Shown here: positions 36,163 through 45,256 of the stretch, piece by piece | Layout of the letters: each line of letters opens with the position of its first letter | Position numbering within the stretch: position 1 is the stretch's first letter | Made by a program: the position numbers and the translations under genes | Notes under the pieces: model-generated | Database searches by the model: none | Told to the model about the DNA's origin: nothing | The model's input: the letters and a program-made list of their open reading frames with translations, nothing else | Source of the DNA: Paraburkholderia sp. | Lineage (GTDB): Bacteria > Pseudomonadota > Gammaproteobacteria > Burkholderiales > Burkholderiaceae | Assembly (NCBI RefSeq): GCF_004298475.1 | Contig: NZ_SCRP01000018.1 | Location: forward strand, 20,075 to 84,074 | Reading direction: 5' to 3' | DNA: 64,000 nt

Positions 36163-36930
36163 ATGGGCACGATGCACAAAACCGGAACGCGCGAAGAATG
36201 GCTGGCGGCGCGCCTTGAACTGTTGAGCGCCGAAAAGGCGCTGACGCACCGCAGCGATGAAGTTGCACAGCAACGTCAGGCGCTGCCATGGGTGCGTATC
36301 GACAAGACATATCGCTTCGATACGGACGAAGGGCAAGCAACGCTCGCGGATCTCTTCAAGGGCCGCTCGCAATTGCTCGTCTATCACTTCATGTTCGGGC
36401 CGGATTACGCGGCGGGCTGCCCGTCGTGCTCGGCGATTGCGGACGGCTTCGACGGCTTCGTCGTTCACCTCGCGAATCACGATGTCACGCTGATGGCCGT
36501 GTCGCGCGCGCCGCTCGCCAGGCTGCACGCGTACCGGCAGCGCATGGGATGGACGTTCCCCTGGGCGTCCTCGCTCGACGGCGACTTCAATTTCGATTTC
36601 AACGTGTCGTTCACCGAAGCGCAGCAGCGCGACGACAGCGTGGAATACAACTACCAGCGCGGCGGTCATGCGATGGATGCGAAGCCCGCCCCCGAACCCG
36701 TTGCGCAGTTCGCGGCCGCCTGCGGCACCGATGCGCCCGCCTATGCGCGCGAGCGGCCCGGAATCAGCGCGTTCGCGATGGAGGACGGCGCGGTCTATCA
36801 CACGTATTCCGCCTATGCGCGCGGCGTCGATGGCTTGTGGGGCATGTATCAGTGGCTCGACCGCGCGCCGCTCGGGCGCAACGAGGCGGGCATCTGGTGG
36901 CGCCGCCACGACGAATACGGCGCGCGTTGA
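36163..36930 (+). CDS. DUF899 thioredoxin-like protein
   Basis: This 255-residue protein matches DUF899: REEWLAARLELLSAEKALTHRSDEVAQQRQALPWVRIDKTYRF near the N-terminus, and then a thioredoxin-like fold. It has the motif FGPDYAAGCPSCSAIADGF with two cysteines (CPSC) in the position of a redox or metal site, and a C-terminal YHTYSAYARGVDGLWGMYQWLDRAPLG. It has a strong AAGGAGGCAAGC site. Predicted to be a peroxiredoxin/dithiol-disulfide isomerase-like protein, but the activity has not been shown for the family as far as I know. It is followed 61 bases later by the DUF2182 gene. Confidence 0.82.
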   Translation: MGTMHKTGTREEWLAARLELLSAEKALTHRSDEVAQQRQALPWVRIDKTYRFDTDEGQATLADLFKGRSQLLVYHFMFGPDYAAGCPSCSAIADGFDGFVVHLANHDVTLMAVSRAPLARLHAYRQRMGWTFPWASSLDGDFNFDFNVSFTEAQQRDDSVEYNYQRGGHAMDAKPAPEPVAQFAAACGTDAPAYARERPGISAFAMEDGAVYHTYSAYARGVDGLWGMYQWLDRAPLGRNEAGIWWRRHDEYGAR

Positions 36931-36991
36931 TGTTGGGTTGAAGTTGCGTTGGAAACATTGAAGCCGCATCGAAGCCGCATCAAGGTGAGCC

Positions 36992-37777
36992 ATGCGTGCC
37001 CTGCCAGTCCCCGTAACCCGCGTGCGCCAGCAGCGGCGCGTGCGTGCCGTCGCCTGGATTGCCGTCGCCGCGCTGCTCTTTTGCGCGGCCACGACGCTGA
37101 CGATTGCAGCCTGCGCGTCGATGTCGTCGAAGGGCGGCATGCCGATGCCGGGCGGCTGGACGATGTCGATGGCGTGGGCACGCATGTGCGGACAAACCTG
37201 GCGCGGCGCGGCGGCTTCGTTTCTCGGCATGTGGTCCGCGATGACCGTCGCGATGATGTTACCCGCGCTCATGCCTGCGCTCTGGCGCTGCCGCGCCGCT
37301 GCGGCGCAGGCGGAGTGGTTCGCGGTACGGGTCGGCGCGGGCTACTTTGCCGTGTGGATCGCACTCGGCGTTGTGGTGTATCCGCTGGGCGTCGCGCTCG
37401 CCATGCTGGAGATGCGCTGTCCCATGCTGGCGCGCGCGGTGCCCTTCGCGACGGGCCCGGTCGTGCTGCTCGCGGGTGCGTTTCAGACGAGTGCTTCGAA
37501 GGCGCGTTATCTCGCGTGCTGCCGTGCGGCGGCACCGCGAGATCTTGCGTGGCGCGAGGGCGTGCGGCTCGGCTGGCATTGCATCGGCTGCTGCGCGGGG
37601 ATCACGGCGACGGTGCTCGTCATGGGCGTCATGAATTTGCGTGTCATGGCGTTCGCCGCCGCTGCCATCACGGGCGAACGGCTCGCGCGTAACGGCGAGC
37701 GCGTGGCGCGGATCGTCGGCTTCGTCGTCATGGCCGTGGGCGCGGCGCTGGTTGCGCAGGCAAGTGGCATCGCTTGA
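36992..37777 (+). CDS. DUF2182 predicted metal-binding integral membrane protein
   Basis: The 261-residue protein has about six membrane helices. It contains WTMSMAWARMCGQTWRGAAASFLGMWSAMTVAMMLPALMPALW, the Met/Trp-rich region (MWSAMTVAMMLP) that marks DUF2182, and later WREGVRLGWHCIGCCAGITATVLVMGVMNLRVMAF, with His and Cys residues (HCIGCC) that may bind a metal. The family is often annotated as a predicted metal-binding membrane protein and its genes usually lie beside DUF1326, DUF899 or YciI-like genes. It probably forms a transcription unit with the DUF899 gene. Confidence 0.82.
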   Translation: MRALPVPVTRVRQQRRVRAVAWIAVAALLFCAATTLTIAACASMSSKGGMPMPGGWTMSMAWARMCGQTWRGAAASFLGMWSAMTVAMMLPALMPALWRCRAAAAQAEWFAVRVGAGYFAVWIALGVVVYPLGVALAMLEMRCPMLARAVPFATGPVVLLAGAFQTSASKARYLACCRAAAPRDLAWREGVRLGWHCIGCCAGITATVLVMGVMNLRVMAFAAAAITGERLARNGERVARIVGFVVMAVGAALVAQASGIA

Positions 37778-37809
37778 TGTTCGCAGCTTTGCGCGCTGCG
37801 CGAACCCGC

Positions 37810-38151
37810 TCAGGCGGCTGCGACGACGTCGATGCGCAAGGCTGTGCCGCCCGCAGCGACGGCGAGCAGGCGATCGACATTGGGATGCGCGCCCGGACGG
37901 TTACGCGCGTCCGCAGTGTGCTCGGCGAACACGGCGAGGCCATGTTCGGCGGCGCGGGCGTCGAGCGTCCCGAACGCCTGCTTCAGATAGTGGTAGACGG
38001 CAAGCGATCCCTGCTTGCCCGGCATGTTTTCGATGGTCGCCACGACTTCGCCCCGATCGTCGACGAGATCGATACGTTCGATCCCGTCGATGGCCGGAAG
38101 CTGCGCCAGATTGTCCTTGAAGAGGTTGCCTGCCTGAATCACTCGAATCAC
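37810..38151 (-). CDS. DUF2322 protein
   Basis: The 113-residue protein matches DUF2322 over its length: IQAGNLFKDNLAQLPAIDGIERIDLVDDRGEVVATIENMPGKQGSLAVYHYLKQAFGTLDARAAEHGLAVFAEHTADARNRPGAHPNVDRLLAV. It lacks a signal peptide or membrane segment. The start is a GTG at 38151, supported by CGGAG 8 bases upstream; a second GTG at 38142 gives the commoner MIQ start. The function is unknown. It converges with the DUF2182 gene across 32 bases. Confidence 0.82.
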   Translation of the reverse strand: MIRVIQAGNLFKDNLAQLPAIDGIERIDLVDDRGEVVATIENMPGKQGSLAVYHYLKQAFGTLDARAAEHGLAVFAEHTADARNRPGAHPNVDRLLAVAAGGTALRIDVVAAA

Positions 38152-38262
38152 TTGAAATACTCCGTTGAACGCGAATGCCGCAGCGCGCTGCGGCAGATCG
38201 AATAGAAGAAGGAAGTCCCCGTGCGGGGGATACTGTGCCGGGGATACCGCTTTACGCCCGCT

Positions 38263-38910
38263 TTACACCAATGGTTGCGAGATTTGCTCGGTCTTGTATG
38301 CGCGTACAACGGCCGGGCGTTCAAGCATGCGCTGAAGATAGGCGCCGATTCGCGGCCATGTCCGCGCCGGACGATGAAGAACGCGCGTCCACCGGCAGAG
38401 CATCAGCGTATACGGATCGAGCGCGCTATAGGTTTCGCCGAGCAGCCACGGGCCGCCTGACGTTTCCAGTTGCGCTTCGAGCTGATCGAGCAGCGTGACG
38501 ATCTTCGCTTCGGCCCGTGCCTGCACTTGCCGGGCGCCCTCGGCGTTTTCCGCATCGACCCAGCGTTCCGGATAGAAGTAGGCGATCAACGTGCTTTGCA
38601 GCGTGTTCGTGAGCCACATGAGCCACTTGTAGAACTCGGCGCGTTGCGGCGTGCCCAGTGCGGGGGCGAGGGCGCTCCCCGGATGCGTATCGGCGAGATG
38701 CAGACAGATCGCAGCCGATTCGTAGAGCACGAAGTCGCCGTCGGCGAGCACGGGAATCAGGCCATTCGGATTCAGCTTCAGATAGTCTGCGGACTTGTGC
38801 TCGTTACGTTCGCGATCGACGAGCTTCAACTCGAAAGGCTGCCCGATCTCTTCGAGCAGAATATGCGGAGCCATGCTCGCGTTGCCGGGGTAATAGAACA
38901 GTGTGTTCAT
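38263..38910 (-). CDS. Glutathione S-transferase family protein
   Basis: The 215-residue protein has an N-terminal thioredoxin-like domain (MNTLFYYPGNASMAPHILLEEIGQPFELKLV, NPNGLIPVLADGDFVLYESAAICLHLAD with the cis-Pro and the ESxAI glutathione-binding motif) and a helical C-terminal domain with FYKWLMWLTNTLQSTLIAYFYPERW. This is the beta/Nu-like GST class common in proteobacteria. It may detoxify electrophiles or reduce peroxides. It seems monocistronic. Confidence 0.9.
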   Translation of the reverse strand: MNTLFYYPGNASMAPHILLEEIGQPFELKLVDRERNEHKSADYLKLNPNGLIPVLADGDFVLYESAAICLHLADTHPGSALAPALGTPQRAEFYKWLMWLTNTLQSTLIAYFYPERWVDAENAEGARQVQARAEAKIVTLLDQLEAQLETSGGPWLLGETYSALDPYTLMLCRWTRVLHRPARTWPRIGAYLQRMLERPAVVRAYKTEQISQPLV

Positions 38911-39058
38911 CGTGTCTCGACAGTGGTTGAGTGAATCCGGTCAGAAAAAACGCGCGCCTATTATTGCAGGAACGTTCGTGCAACGCATTCCGTTGCGTGC
39001 GCAAGCGGGTTCGTTGATGCGCAATCCGCCTGCAGTCTTCGACGCGGCCCGCGCACAC

Positions 39059-40651
39059 TCATCCCGGCTGAACCGCATCGCCAGCGGCGGCGATGGGCGG
39101 CACGGCGCGCACGTAGCGTGCGAACGCGTCGGCCGGCATGGCCTTCGCGTAGAGCCAGCCCTGGGCATAGCCCACGTTGTGGGTTCTGAGCCAGCGCGCC
39201 TGGGTTTCGGTTTCCACGCCTTCTGCAACCGTCAGGAGGTTGAGGCTCTGCGCCATCGCGACGATGTGCGGGAGGATGGCGTTGACTTCCGTGCCGGTCA
39301 CGAGCGCGTGCATGAACACCTTGTCGATCTTGATGCCGTCGACGGGCAGTTCCTGCAGATAGGCGAGACTCGAAAAGCCGGTGCCGAAGTCGTCGATGAG
39401 GATGCGAAACCCCGCCGCGCGGTAGCGCTCGAGCACGGGCGCGAAGCGTTTGGCGTCGAGGAACGCGCGCTCGACGGCCTCGAACCAGATCTGATTCGGA
39501 TGCACGTCGTATTTGACGAGGCAGGCCTGCAGGGTTTCCATCATGCGCGAGGTTTCGAGATCGTCGCGGGTGAGATTGATCGAGACGTGCAGGTCGCGGC
39601 GCTGCGCGAGCAGGTTGCCCGCGCCTTCGAACACGGAGCGGATCACCTGATCGGTGATGGGCTGGATCAGTCCGACCGATTCCGCCATCGGAATGAACGA
39701 GTCCGGCGCGATGATGGTGCCGTCCGCGAGCTGCCAGCGCACGAGCGCTTCCGCGCCGATGCAGCGCCCGCTGTCGAGCGCGACGATCGGCTGGAACCAG
39801 ACGACGAACTGGCGACGCCGGATCCCTTCGAGGAGCGAGTTGCGCGGCGTGCGCAGCTCGCGCCGCCAGGTCAGGACGAACCAGGTGGCGAGGCCGCCGA
39901 CAACGAGCGCGGGCACGATGAACACACTCATCTGCCGGAACCAGCTGGGGCGAATGCGCTGCGCCGGTTCGTACGCGACGATGGCAAGCGGATAGCGGCG
40001 CGAGCGCTCGACCACGTAGTAGCGCCCGGCCTCGTAGCCCGTCGTCAGATCGTGCTGGACCGCGGCGCGAACAAGGCTCTCGCTGGTTCGCGGCCAGCGC
40101 GTGATGACCGTGGCGTCCTGCGTCTCCACCACGCCGAGTTCGAGCGCGTCGTTGAGCGGCACGATATCGACGTAGAAACGCGGGTCGATCACGACGAGAT
40201 GGTTGCCGTAACGGATATTGAGCATGCTCTGCTTCGCACCGCGCCGGCCCACTTCGGAATGCCATGCGGAGAAACCGTAGGCATCGGTCCATTCGGGCGG
40301 CGGCAGGTCGCCGCCGCCCGTTGCGCTGAGTGTCGAGCAGCGAAGCGTCTGGCCGTCCGTGTATCCCACGTCGCGGATATAGCGGCGCGCCGCCTCGGTC
40401 TGCTTGAGCAGGCGCAGGTGGTCGTCGGTGCACGGGGAGTCGCCGTAGCGCGCGGCTTCGCGCAGCGCCGATTCTGCTTCGTCGGTCACGCGTTCCGCGC
40501 GCAGCAGCGCGCGCTCGGAATAAGAGTCGACCTGCAGGCGTTGACGCTGTTCGATGACGACATCCGTCGCGTAGATGGCGATGCCCACTACCGCCGTGAC
40601 AGTCAGCGCGACGAGGCAGAACGTTGTCAACACGGTCGATTTGTGATCCAT
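39059..40651 (-). CDS. Membrane cyclic-di-GMP phosphodiesterase (CSS-motif sensor plus EAL)
   Basis: The 530-residue protein begins with a membrane helix (LTTFCLVALTVTAVVGIAIYATDVVIE) and a periplasmic sensor (about 30-250) of the CSS-motif type with two conserved cysteines (DSPCTDDHL, TLRCSTLSA), a module known from redox-sensitive phosphodiesterases. A second helix leads to an EAL domain with EALVRW, VSINLTRDD, IDDFGTGFSSLAYL, DGIKIDKVF and VAEGVET, so the metal and catalytic residues are present. It should hydrolyse c-di-GMP. Start at ATG 40651; the frame extends upstream without a clear site. It opposes the MASE2 cyclase 8 kb away. Confidence 0.88.
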   Translation of the reverse strand: MDHKSTVLTTFCLVALTVTAVVGIAIYATDVVIEQRQRLQVDSYSERALLRAERVTDEAESALREAARYGDSPCTDDHLRLLKQTEAARRYIRDVGYTDGQTLRCSTLSATGGGDLPPPEWTDAYGFSAWHSEVGRRGAKQSMLNIRYGNHLVVIDPRFYVDIVPLNDALELGVVETQDATVITRWPRTSESLVRAAVQHDLTTGYEAGRYYVVERSRRYPLAIVAYEPAQRIRPSWFRQMSVFIVPALVVGGLATWFVLTWRRELRTPRNSLLEGIRRRQFVVWFQPIVALDSGRCIGAEALVRWQLADGTIIAPDSFIPMAESVGLIQPITDQVIRSVFEGAGNLLAQRRDLHVSINLTRDDLETSRMMETLQACLVKYDVHPNQIWFEAVERAFLDAKRFAPVLERYRAAGFRILIDDFGTGFSSLAYLQELPVDGIKIDKVFMHALVTGTEVNAILPHIVAMAQSLNLLTVAEGVETETQARWLRTHNVGYAQGWLYAKAMPADAFARYVRAVPPIAAAGDAVQPG

Positions 40652-41179
40652 CGGGGACGGATGGCCTCTCGTGACTGCGACGGTCAAGATGCCTTGTGCT
40701 GCGCGCGTGTGGGCTACGCGATTCGCCACGATGCTGGCCGCTTTCCGGCCGTGCGCCGCTCCGCGACAGACAGGTGCGTTTTGCCGTCGATGGCGCGCAA
40801 GTGCTGCGCATCGATTGCGCAGAGAGCGGCGCCGCTGCGCCCGTTATGGCCTGCCCGAGTGGCGTGGAGCAGCGGGGCGCAAAGTACCGGGAGAGGATAG
40901 CATCGCGCGCGGCAGGCGTTGCGTACGGTAGCGCGCGCTAGATGCGGGCGGCAGGCCGGACTGGCCAGGCAGGCGGGACTGCCTGGCCACTCTGTTTATC
41001 GGACGATCGGGAGCAATCTGAACCCTCGCGGGGAAAATCCGCACCGGAATGTCGCGTCGATATGCCGGGGCGCGGGATATGCGCACGGGCGGCAAGCGCA
41101 GGTGTGCCCGTGCCGGTATGATCGGCGCGATGGCAAGGGCGGCGCCTGGGCGGCCCGCTCGCCGCTTCGAGGATTGGCA
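40652..41179. other. Spacer between EAL and FRG genes
   Basis: About 530 bases between divergent genes. It contains a hairpin TGGCCAGGCAG (40962-40972) / CTGCCTGGCCA (40979-40989) with a 6-base loop and no T-run. No gene is supported; short open frames here are Arg/Ala-rich. Confidence 0.35.
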
Positions 41180-41968
41180 ATGCAGACGGTCGTAATCACC
41201 GATTGGCAGCAGTTCATGGCGCTCACGATGCAGCTCGAAGGCTGGGCCTTTCGGGGGCAGCAAAACGAGGCCTGGCGGCTCGAAAGCTCGCTTTCGCGCT
41301 ACATGCGCGACTATGTGCAGGACCGCAGCCAGTGGCGCGTGCGCGAGGAGCGCGCGATCCGCATCTTCCGGCGCAAGGCGCACAACTTTCTCGCGCATCC
41401 CGACCTGCTCAAGGACGATCTGCGCTGCCTCGCGCTGATGCAGCACCACGGCGCGCCGACGCGCCTGCTCGATTTCACGAAAAGTCCCTTCGTCGCCGCG
41501 TTCTTCGCACTTGAACGCGCAACCGGCGATGCGGCGGTCTTCGCGCTGAATACGCCCGCGCTATGGAATAACCGGGCGGTGCCGAAGGCCAATCCGACGC
41601 TCACGCGCGACATGATCGATCCCCGCGTGCACGACAATTTCGACCGCTACTATTTTTCGAACCGTCACGAGATCGTGTGGTTCGGCGAACCCACGGAAAT
41701 GGACGACCGGCTCGTCGCGCAGTCGGGCACGTTCGTGGTGCCGGGCGTCATCGACAAGTCGCTGCAGGCCATTCTCGACGGCTACGAAAGCAACGAGGAA
41801 CTCCTGCACAAGATCGTGCTGCCCGAACGCATACGCGTCGACGCGATGAAGTGGCTCTACCGCATGAACATCGCCAATGCATCGCTGCTTCCGGGACTCG
41901 ACGGTCTTGCGCGCTCGATTGCCGTCGAACTGGAAATCGTCTGGCCGGGCCTGATGCCGTCGCCGTGA
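41180..41968 (+). CDS. FRG-domain protein
   Basis: The 262-residue protein is a single FRG domain: GWAFRGQQNEAWRLESSLSRYM near residue 20 (the Phe-Arg-Gly motif), RIFRRKAHNFL, and LALMQHHGAPTRLLDFTKSPFVAAFFAL in the middle, all hallmarks of the family. The ATG at 41180 follows GAGGATTGGCA. FRG domains are often found in mobile or defence-related loci and are suspected to have enzyme or nucleic-acid activity, but none is firmly established to my knowledge. It stands alone between an EAL gene and a lyase gene, with no toxin-antitoxin or restriction partner in sight. Confidence 0.8.
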   Translation: MQTVVITDWQQFMALTMQLEGWAFRGQQNEAWRLESSLSRYMRDYVQDRSQWRVREERAIRIFRRKAHNFLAHPDLLKDDLRCLALMQHHGAPTRLLDFTKSPFVAAFFALERATGDAAVFALNTPALWNNRAVPKANPTLTRDMIDPRVHDNFDRYYFSNRHEIVWFGEPTEMDDRLVAQSGTFVVPGVIDKSLQAILDGYESNEELLHKIVLPERIRVDAMKWLYRMNIANASLLPGLDGLARSIAVELEIVWPGLMPSP

Positions 41969-41991
41969 CGCCCGCCGCCGCATTAGCCGCA

Positions 41992-42825
41992 TTAGCCGCG
42001 CTGGTGGTTCGCACTGAAAATGCCATTGAGTTGCGGGCCACGCGCGGCGCCTTCGAAGCTGTCGAAGCGGCCCTCGGCCAGCAACTGTGCGGCGCGCATG
42101 AAAGCGCCCCATGCCACGCGCGCCAATGCGCCGCCGACGCTCACGCGCCGCACGCCGAGCGCTGCGAGATCCGCAAGCGTGAACTCCGATATTGAGCCCA
42201 CCAGCACGTTGACCGGCTTCGGCGCGACTGCGCCGACCACGGCGGCGATCTGTTCGCGCGTCTGGATGCCTGGCGCGTAAAGGCAATCGGCGCCCGCGTC
42301 CGCGTAGGCCACGAGGCGCCGGATGGCGTCGTCGAGATCGGTCTTGCCCGCGAAAAAATTTTCGGCGCGTCCGACGAGCAGCGTGTCGCCGCCGTGTGCG
42401 TCGATGGCGCGCCGCGCCGCCTTGATCCGCTCGACCGCCGCTTCGACCGGAAAGAGCGGCGCGGCCGGGTTGCCGGTCGAATCCTCGATGGACAGGCCCG
42501 CAACGCCCGTTTCCACCGCCAGGCACACGCTTTGCTCGACTTCATCGGCGGTCGCGCCGAAGCCGCTTTCAAAATCGGCGTTCACGGGCAGGTCCGTCGC
42601 GCTCACGATTGCGCGCAGATGGGCAAGCACCGCCTCGCGGCCGACGGTGTTGTCGGCGTGGCCCGTGGACCAGGCAAAGCCGGAACTGGTGGTGGCGAGC
42701 GCCTTGAAGCCGAGGTCCTGCAAATAGCGGGCGCTGCCCGCATCCCACGGATTCGGCAGCATGAAACAGCCGGACTCGTGCAGCGCGCGAAACGCCGCGC
42801 GCTTTTCGCCTGTGGTTTGAGGCAT
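41992..42825 (-). CDS. Isocitrate lyase/PEP mutase-family protein
   Basis: The 277-residue protein is a TIM-barrel member of the PEP mutase/isocitrate lyase superfamily: FMLPNPWDAGSARYLQDLGFKALATTSSGFAWSTG, the Mg-binding NADFESGFG, IEDSTGNPAAPLF, and RAENFFAGKTDLDDAIRR. This subgroup includes oxaloacetate decarboxylases, carboxyphosphonoenolpyruvate mutase-like enzymes and 2-methylisocitrate-lyase-like proteins; sequence alone does not fix the substrate. The start at 42825 has an AGGAG site. It converges with the FRG gene, 23 bases apart. Confidence 0.82.
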   Translation of the reverse strand: MPQTTGEKRAAFRALHESGCFMLPNPWDAGSARYLQDLGFKALATTSSGFAWSTGHADNTVGREAVLAHLRAIVSATDLPVNADFESGFGATADEVEQSVCLAVETGVAGLSIEDSTGNPAAPLFPVEAAVERIKAARRAIDAHGGDTLLVGRAENFFAGKTDLDDAIRRLVAYADAGADCLYAPGIQTREQIAAVVGAVAPKPVNVLVGSISEFTLADLAALGVRRVSVGGALARVAWGAFMRAAQLLAEGRFDSFEGAARGPQLNGIFSANHQRG

Positions 42826-42945
42826 GACATGTCTCCTGGTCGAACAAGGGGGGGCGGCAAGCGTGAGTGCCGCACGCTCGCCAGCATAAACGGGGAAGTC
42901 GTTTCGCGCGGTCGGCGTGACATGGTGCGGTGCGATGAAGGCGGC

Positions 42946-42987
42946 GCAATGAAAGCGGTGCAATGAAAGCGGTGCAATGAAAGCGGC
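42946..42987. repeat. 14-bp tandem repeat, three copies
   Basis: The unit GCAATGAAAGCGGT is repeated three times (the last copy ends GCGGC), preceded by a diverged copy GCGATGAAGGCGGC near 42932. It lies in the spacer upstream of the minus-strand lyase gene and of the plus-strand transporter gene. Confidence 0.7.
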
Positions 42988-43118
42988 GTGAGCTCACACC
43001 GACATGGAGGGACATGAAATGTTTGCTATCGCAGATGCTGGAGCCGAAACCTGATTGAAGTTAATTCGGTAAGTCACTATCCAATCGTTCAGATCTGCCT
43101 TTCTTTTTGGGGTACGAA

Positions 43119-44489
43119 ATGACTGATGAATCATCGGGGGTGATGCCCCTATCCGCGGAAGACGCCCAACGTCAGTTGCGCCGCGCCGTCATTGCCAGCA
43201 CGATCGGCACGACGATCGAGTGGTACGACTTCTTCCTCTACAGCATCGTAACGGGCCTCGTTTTCGCGAAACTGTACTTTCCTGAATCAGATCCGCTCGT
43301 CGGCACGCTGCAGGCGTTTCTGATTTACGCGGTCGGTTTTATTGCGCGGCCGGTCGGTGCGGCGATTTTCGGCCACTACGGCGATCGCGTCGGCCGCAAG
43401 GCTACGCTGATCGTGACGCTGCTCACGATGGGGCTCGCCACGTTCGCCGTGGCGTTCGTTCCGACCTATGCCTCGATCGGCATCTGGGGCGCCGTGATTC
43501 TCACCGTGCTGCGCTTTATCCAGGGCGTGGGCGTGGGCGGCGAGTGGGGCGGCTCGGTGCTGATGTCCATGGAGTGGGCGCGAACCAATTCGCACCGCGG
43601 CTTCGTGGCTTCCTGGCCGCAGTTCGGCGTGCCGGCGGGACTGTTCATCGCCAACCTGGCGGTTCTGGCGATGAGCGAAATCTCCGGTAGCGCGTTCCTC
43701 GCCTGGGGATGGCGCGTGCCGTTCTTCATGAGCATCGTGCTGGTCGCAATCGGCCTCTATATCCGCTTGAACATCCTGGAGACGCCGATCTTTGCGAAGC
43801 TGCTCGCCGAGCGCAAGATCGAAAAGACGCCGATGCTCGAAGTGATACGCCGCCAGCCGAAAGACATTCTGTATTCGGCGCTCGCACGCATGGCCGAACA
43901 GGCGCCGTTCTACATCTTTACTGCCTTCGTCTTTACTTATGGTGTGACGAACCTCGGCGTATCGCGCAACCTCCTGCTGATTGCGGTGCTTGCGGCTTCC
44001 GTCGTGGAATTCGGCACGATTCCGTTCTTCGGCTACCTGTCCGACCGGATCGGGCGCAAGCGGATGTACATGATCGGCGCCGTGGCGGTAGGCGTATTCG
44101 GCTTCCTCTACTTCGCGATGGTCGACACCAGAAATCCGCTGTGGATTTTCGCGGCGGTCGTGCTTTCGCTGGTGCCGCACTCGATGCTGTACGGTCCGCA
44201 GGCGGCCTTTATCGCCGAATCGTTCACGGGGCGGCTGCGCTACAGCGGCGCATCGCTCGGCTATCAACTGGCTTCCGTTATTGCCGGTGGTCCCGCGCCA
44301 TTGATCGCAACGGCGCTCTTCGCTTACTACCGCTCGGGCTATGCGATTGCGGCGTACATCCTCGTGTGTGCGGTGGTCAGCCTCTTTGCCGCGTGGCGCA
44401 TGGGCGACTACACGAACAAGGATATTTCGCGCGAATACGATGAAGCGCATGCGTTGCCGGACGGCGGACATGCTTCACGGCCCGCATGA
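43119..44489 (+). CDS. MFS transporter, metabolite:H+ symporter (MHS) family
   Basis: The 456-residue protein has twelve hydrophobic segments and MHS-family features: ASTIGTTIEWYDFFLYSIVTGLVFAKLYFP, the loop motif GDRVGRKATLIVTLLTMGLATF, and RFIQGVGVGGEWGGSVLMSMEW. MHS transporters import carboxylates, proline/betaine, shikimate and similar compounds with protons; the substrate cannot be read from the sequence. ATG at 43119 follows GGGGTACGAA, a moderate site. A long hairpin at 44539-44568 lies beyond its end. Confidence 0.88.
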   Translation: MTDESSGVMPLSAEDAQRQLRRAVIASTIGTTIEWYDFFLYSIVTGLVFAKLYFPESDPLVGTLQAFLIYAVGFIARPVGAAIFGHYGDRVGRKATLIVTLLTMGLATFAVAFVPTYASIGIWGAVILTVLRFIQGVGVGGEWGGSVLMSMEWARTNSHRGFVASWPQFGVPAGLFIANLAVLAMSEISGSAFLAWGWRVPFFMSIVLVAIGLYIRLNILETPIFAKLLAERKIEKTPMLEVIRRQPKDILYSALARMAEQAPFYIFTAFVFTYGVTNLGVSRNLLLIAVLAASVVEFGTIPFFGYLSDRIGRKRMYMIGAVAVGVFGFLYFAMVDTRNPLWIFAAVVLSLVPHSMLYGPQAAFIAESFTGRLRYSGASLGYQLASVIAGGPAPLIATALFAYYRSGYAIAAYILVCAVVSLFAAWRMGDYTNKDISREYDEAHALPDGGHASRPA

Positions 44490-45256
44490 GCTATCGGTTT
44501 GCTGCACGGGTTTGCTGCACGGGTTTGCGGTACGGCAGGTCAATGCGCCAGGCAACTGGCGCATTGACTGATTCGGTGCGCATACACGCAGCCGCTATCG
44601 CGACGATGTTGAGAACCGTCAAGTCGGATGTCTGATTTTTTTTAAAGGCATAAAACCCTTTCGTCGTCACGGGAATATGTGCGGCATTTTGCTGCATAAC
44701 CGTGGTTGAGGAATTGATGGCTGTCAAAGATATCTATAACCGGAGGGTTTAGTCTCTTTCATGTCGCGAAGTCGTAATTAACAGGTTGCGCTGATGTAGC
44801 TGAAGTAGAGAAAGACATTATTTCATTCCGCCGGGAAATGGCTATTTGAAAACAGAATTGCTGCTGCCCGCGTTGAATGTAATTAGCTTTGGAATCTCCG
44901 TTCATTATGGTTGCACATCTCAAACCCGGCTTTTACGGGTAACCGGGGTTATTTGCCTGCGTCGCTAATCGGCCGCGCAGGGAAGCCAGTCCTTGATTCG
45001 CTCGTGCGGCACCCGTTGCCGCAGGGGGAGTTGCGGGCATGAACGGGAGCATCGTCTTCAGGTAATGAATCCAGCCTGGTTCTGGCAGGAAATTCCGAAC
45101 GAAATTCGGACGAGAATACACACAAAAGGCTCTGTTTAACGGCGCCGTGGATTGCTGGAAAAGGGAACGTTAGCTGCCGTCGGGGGGATTTTCGGCGCCA
45201 ATTTATTCCTGGCGCATCACAGCTCCCGGCAGCGAGAGCAAATATGGAGAATGCTC
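44490..45256. promoter_or_regulatory. Long upstream region of nirK
   Basis: About 770 bases hold the end of the MFS transcript and the nirK promoter. Seen here: tandem copies of TTTGCTGCACGGG near 44499-44531, a perfect 13-bp hairpin at 44539-44568, T-rich stretches near 44635, and a CCGAA-N5-TTCGG inverted repeat near 45096-45110. I did not find a clean FNR/Dnr (TTGAT-N4-ATCAA) or NsrR site by eye. A minus-strand frame near 44933-45121 begins with GTG without a binding site and is not called. Confidence 0.4.
44539..44568 (+). terminator. Perfect 13-bp hairpin after the MFS gene
   Basis: GTCAATGCGCCAG (44539-44551) pairs perfectly with CTGGCGCATTGAC (44556-44568) around a GCAA tetraloop, about 50 bases after the transporter stop codon. 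No T-run follows, so it could be a Rho-type or RNA-stabilising hairpin rather than a classic terminator. Confidence 0.5.

Noticed and set aside
44933-45121. Minus-strand 62-codon frame upstream of nirK.
   Set aside because: GTG start without a binding site, no recognisable family, and it lies in the likely promoter region.
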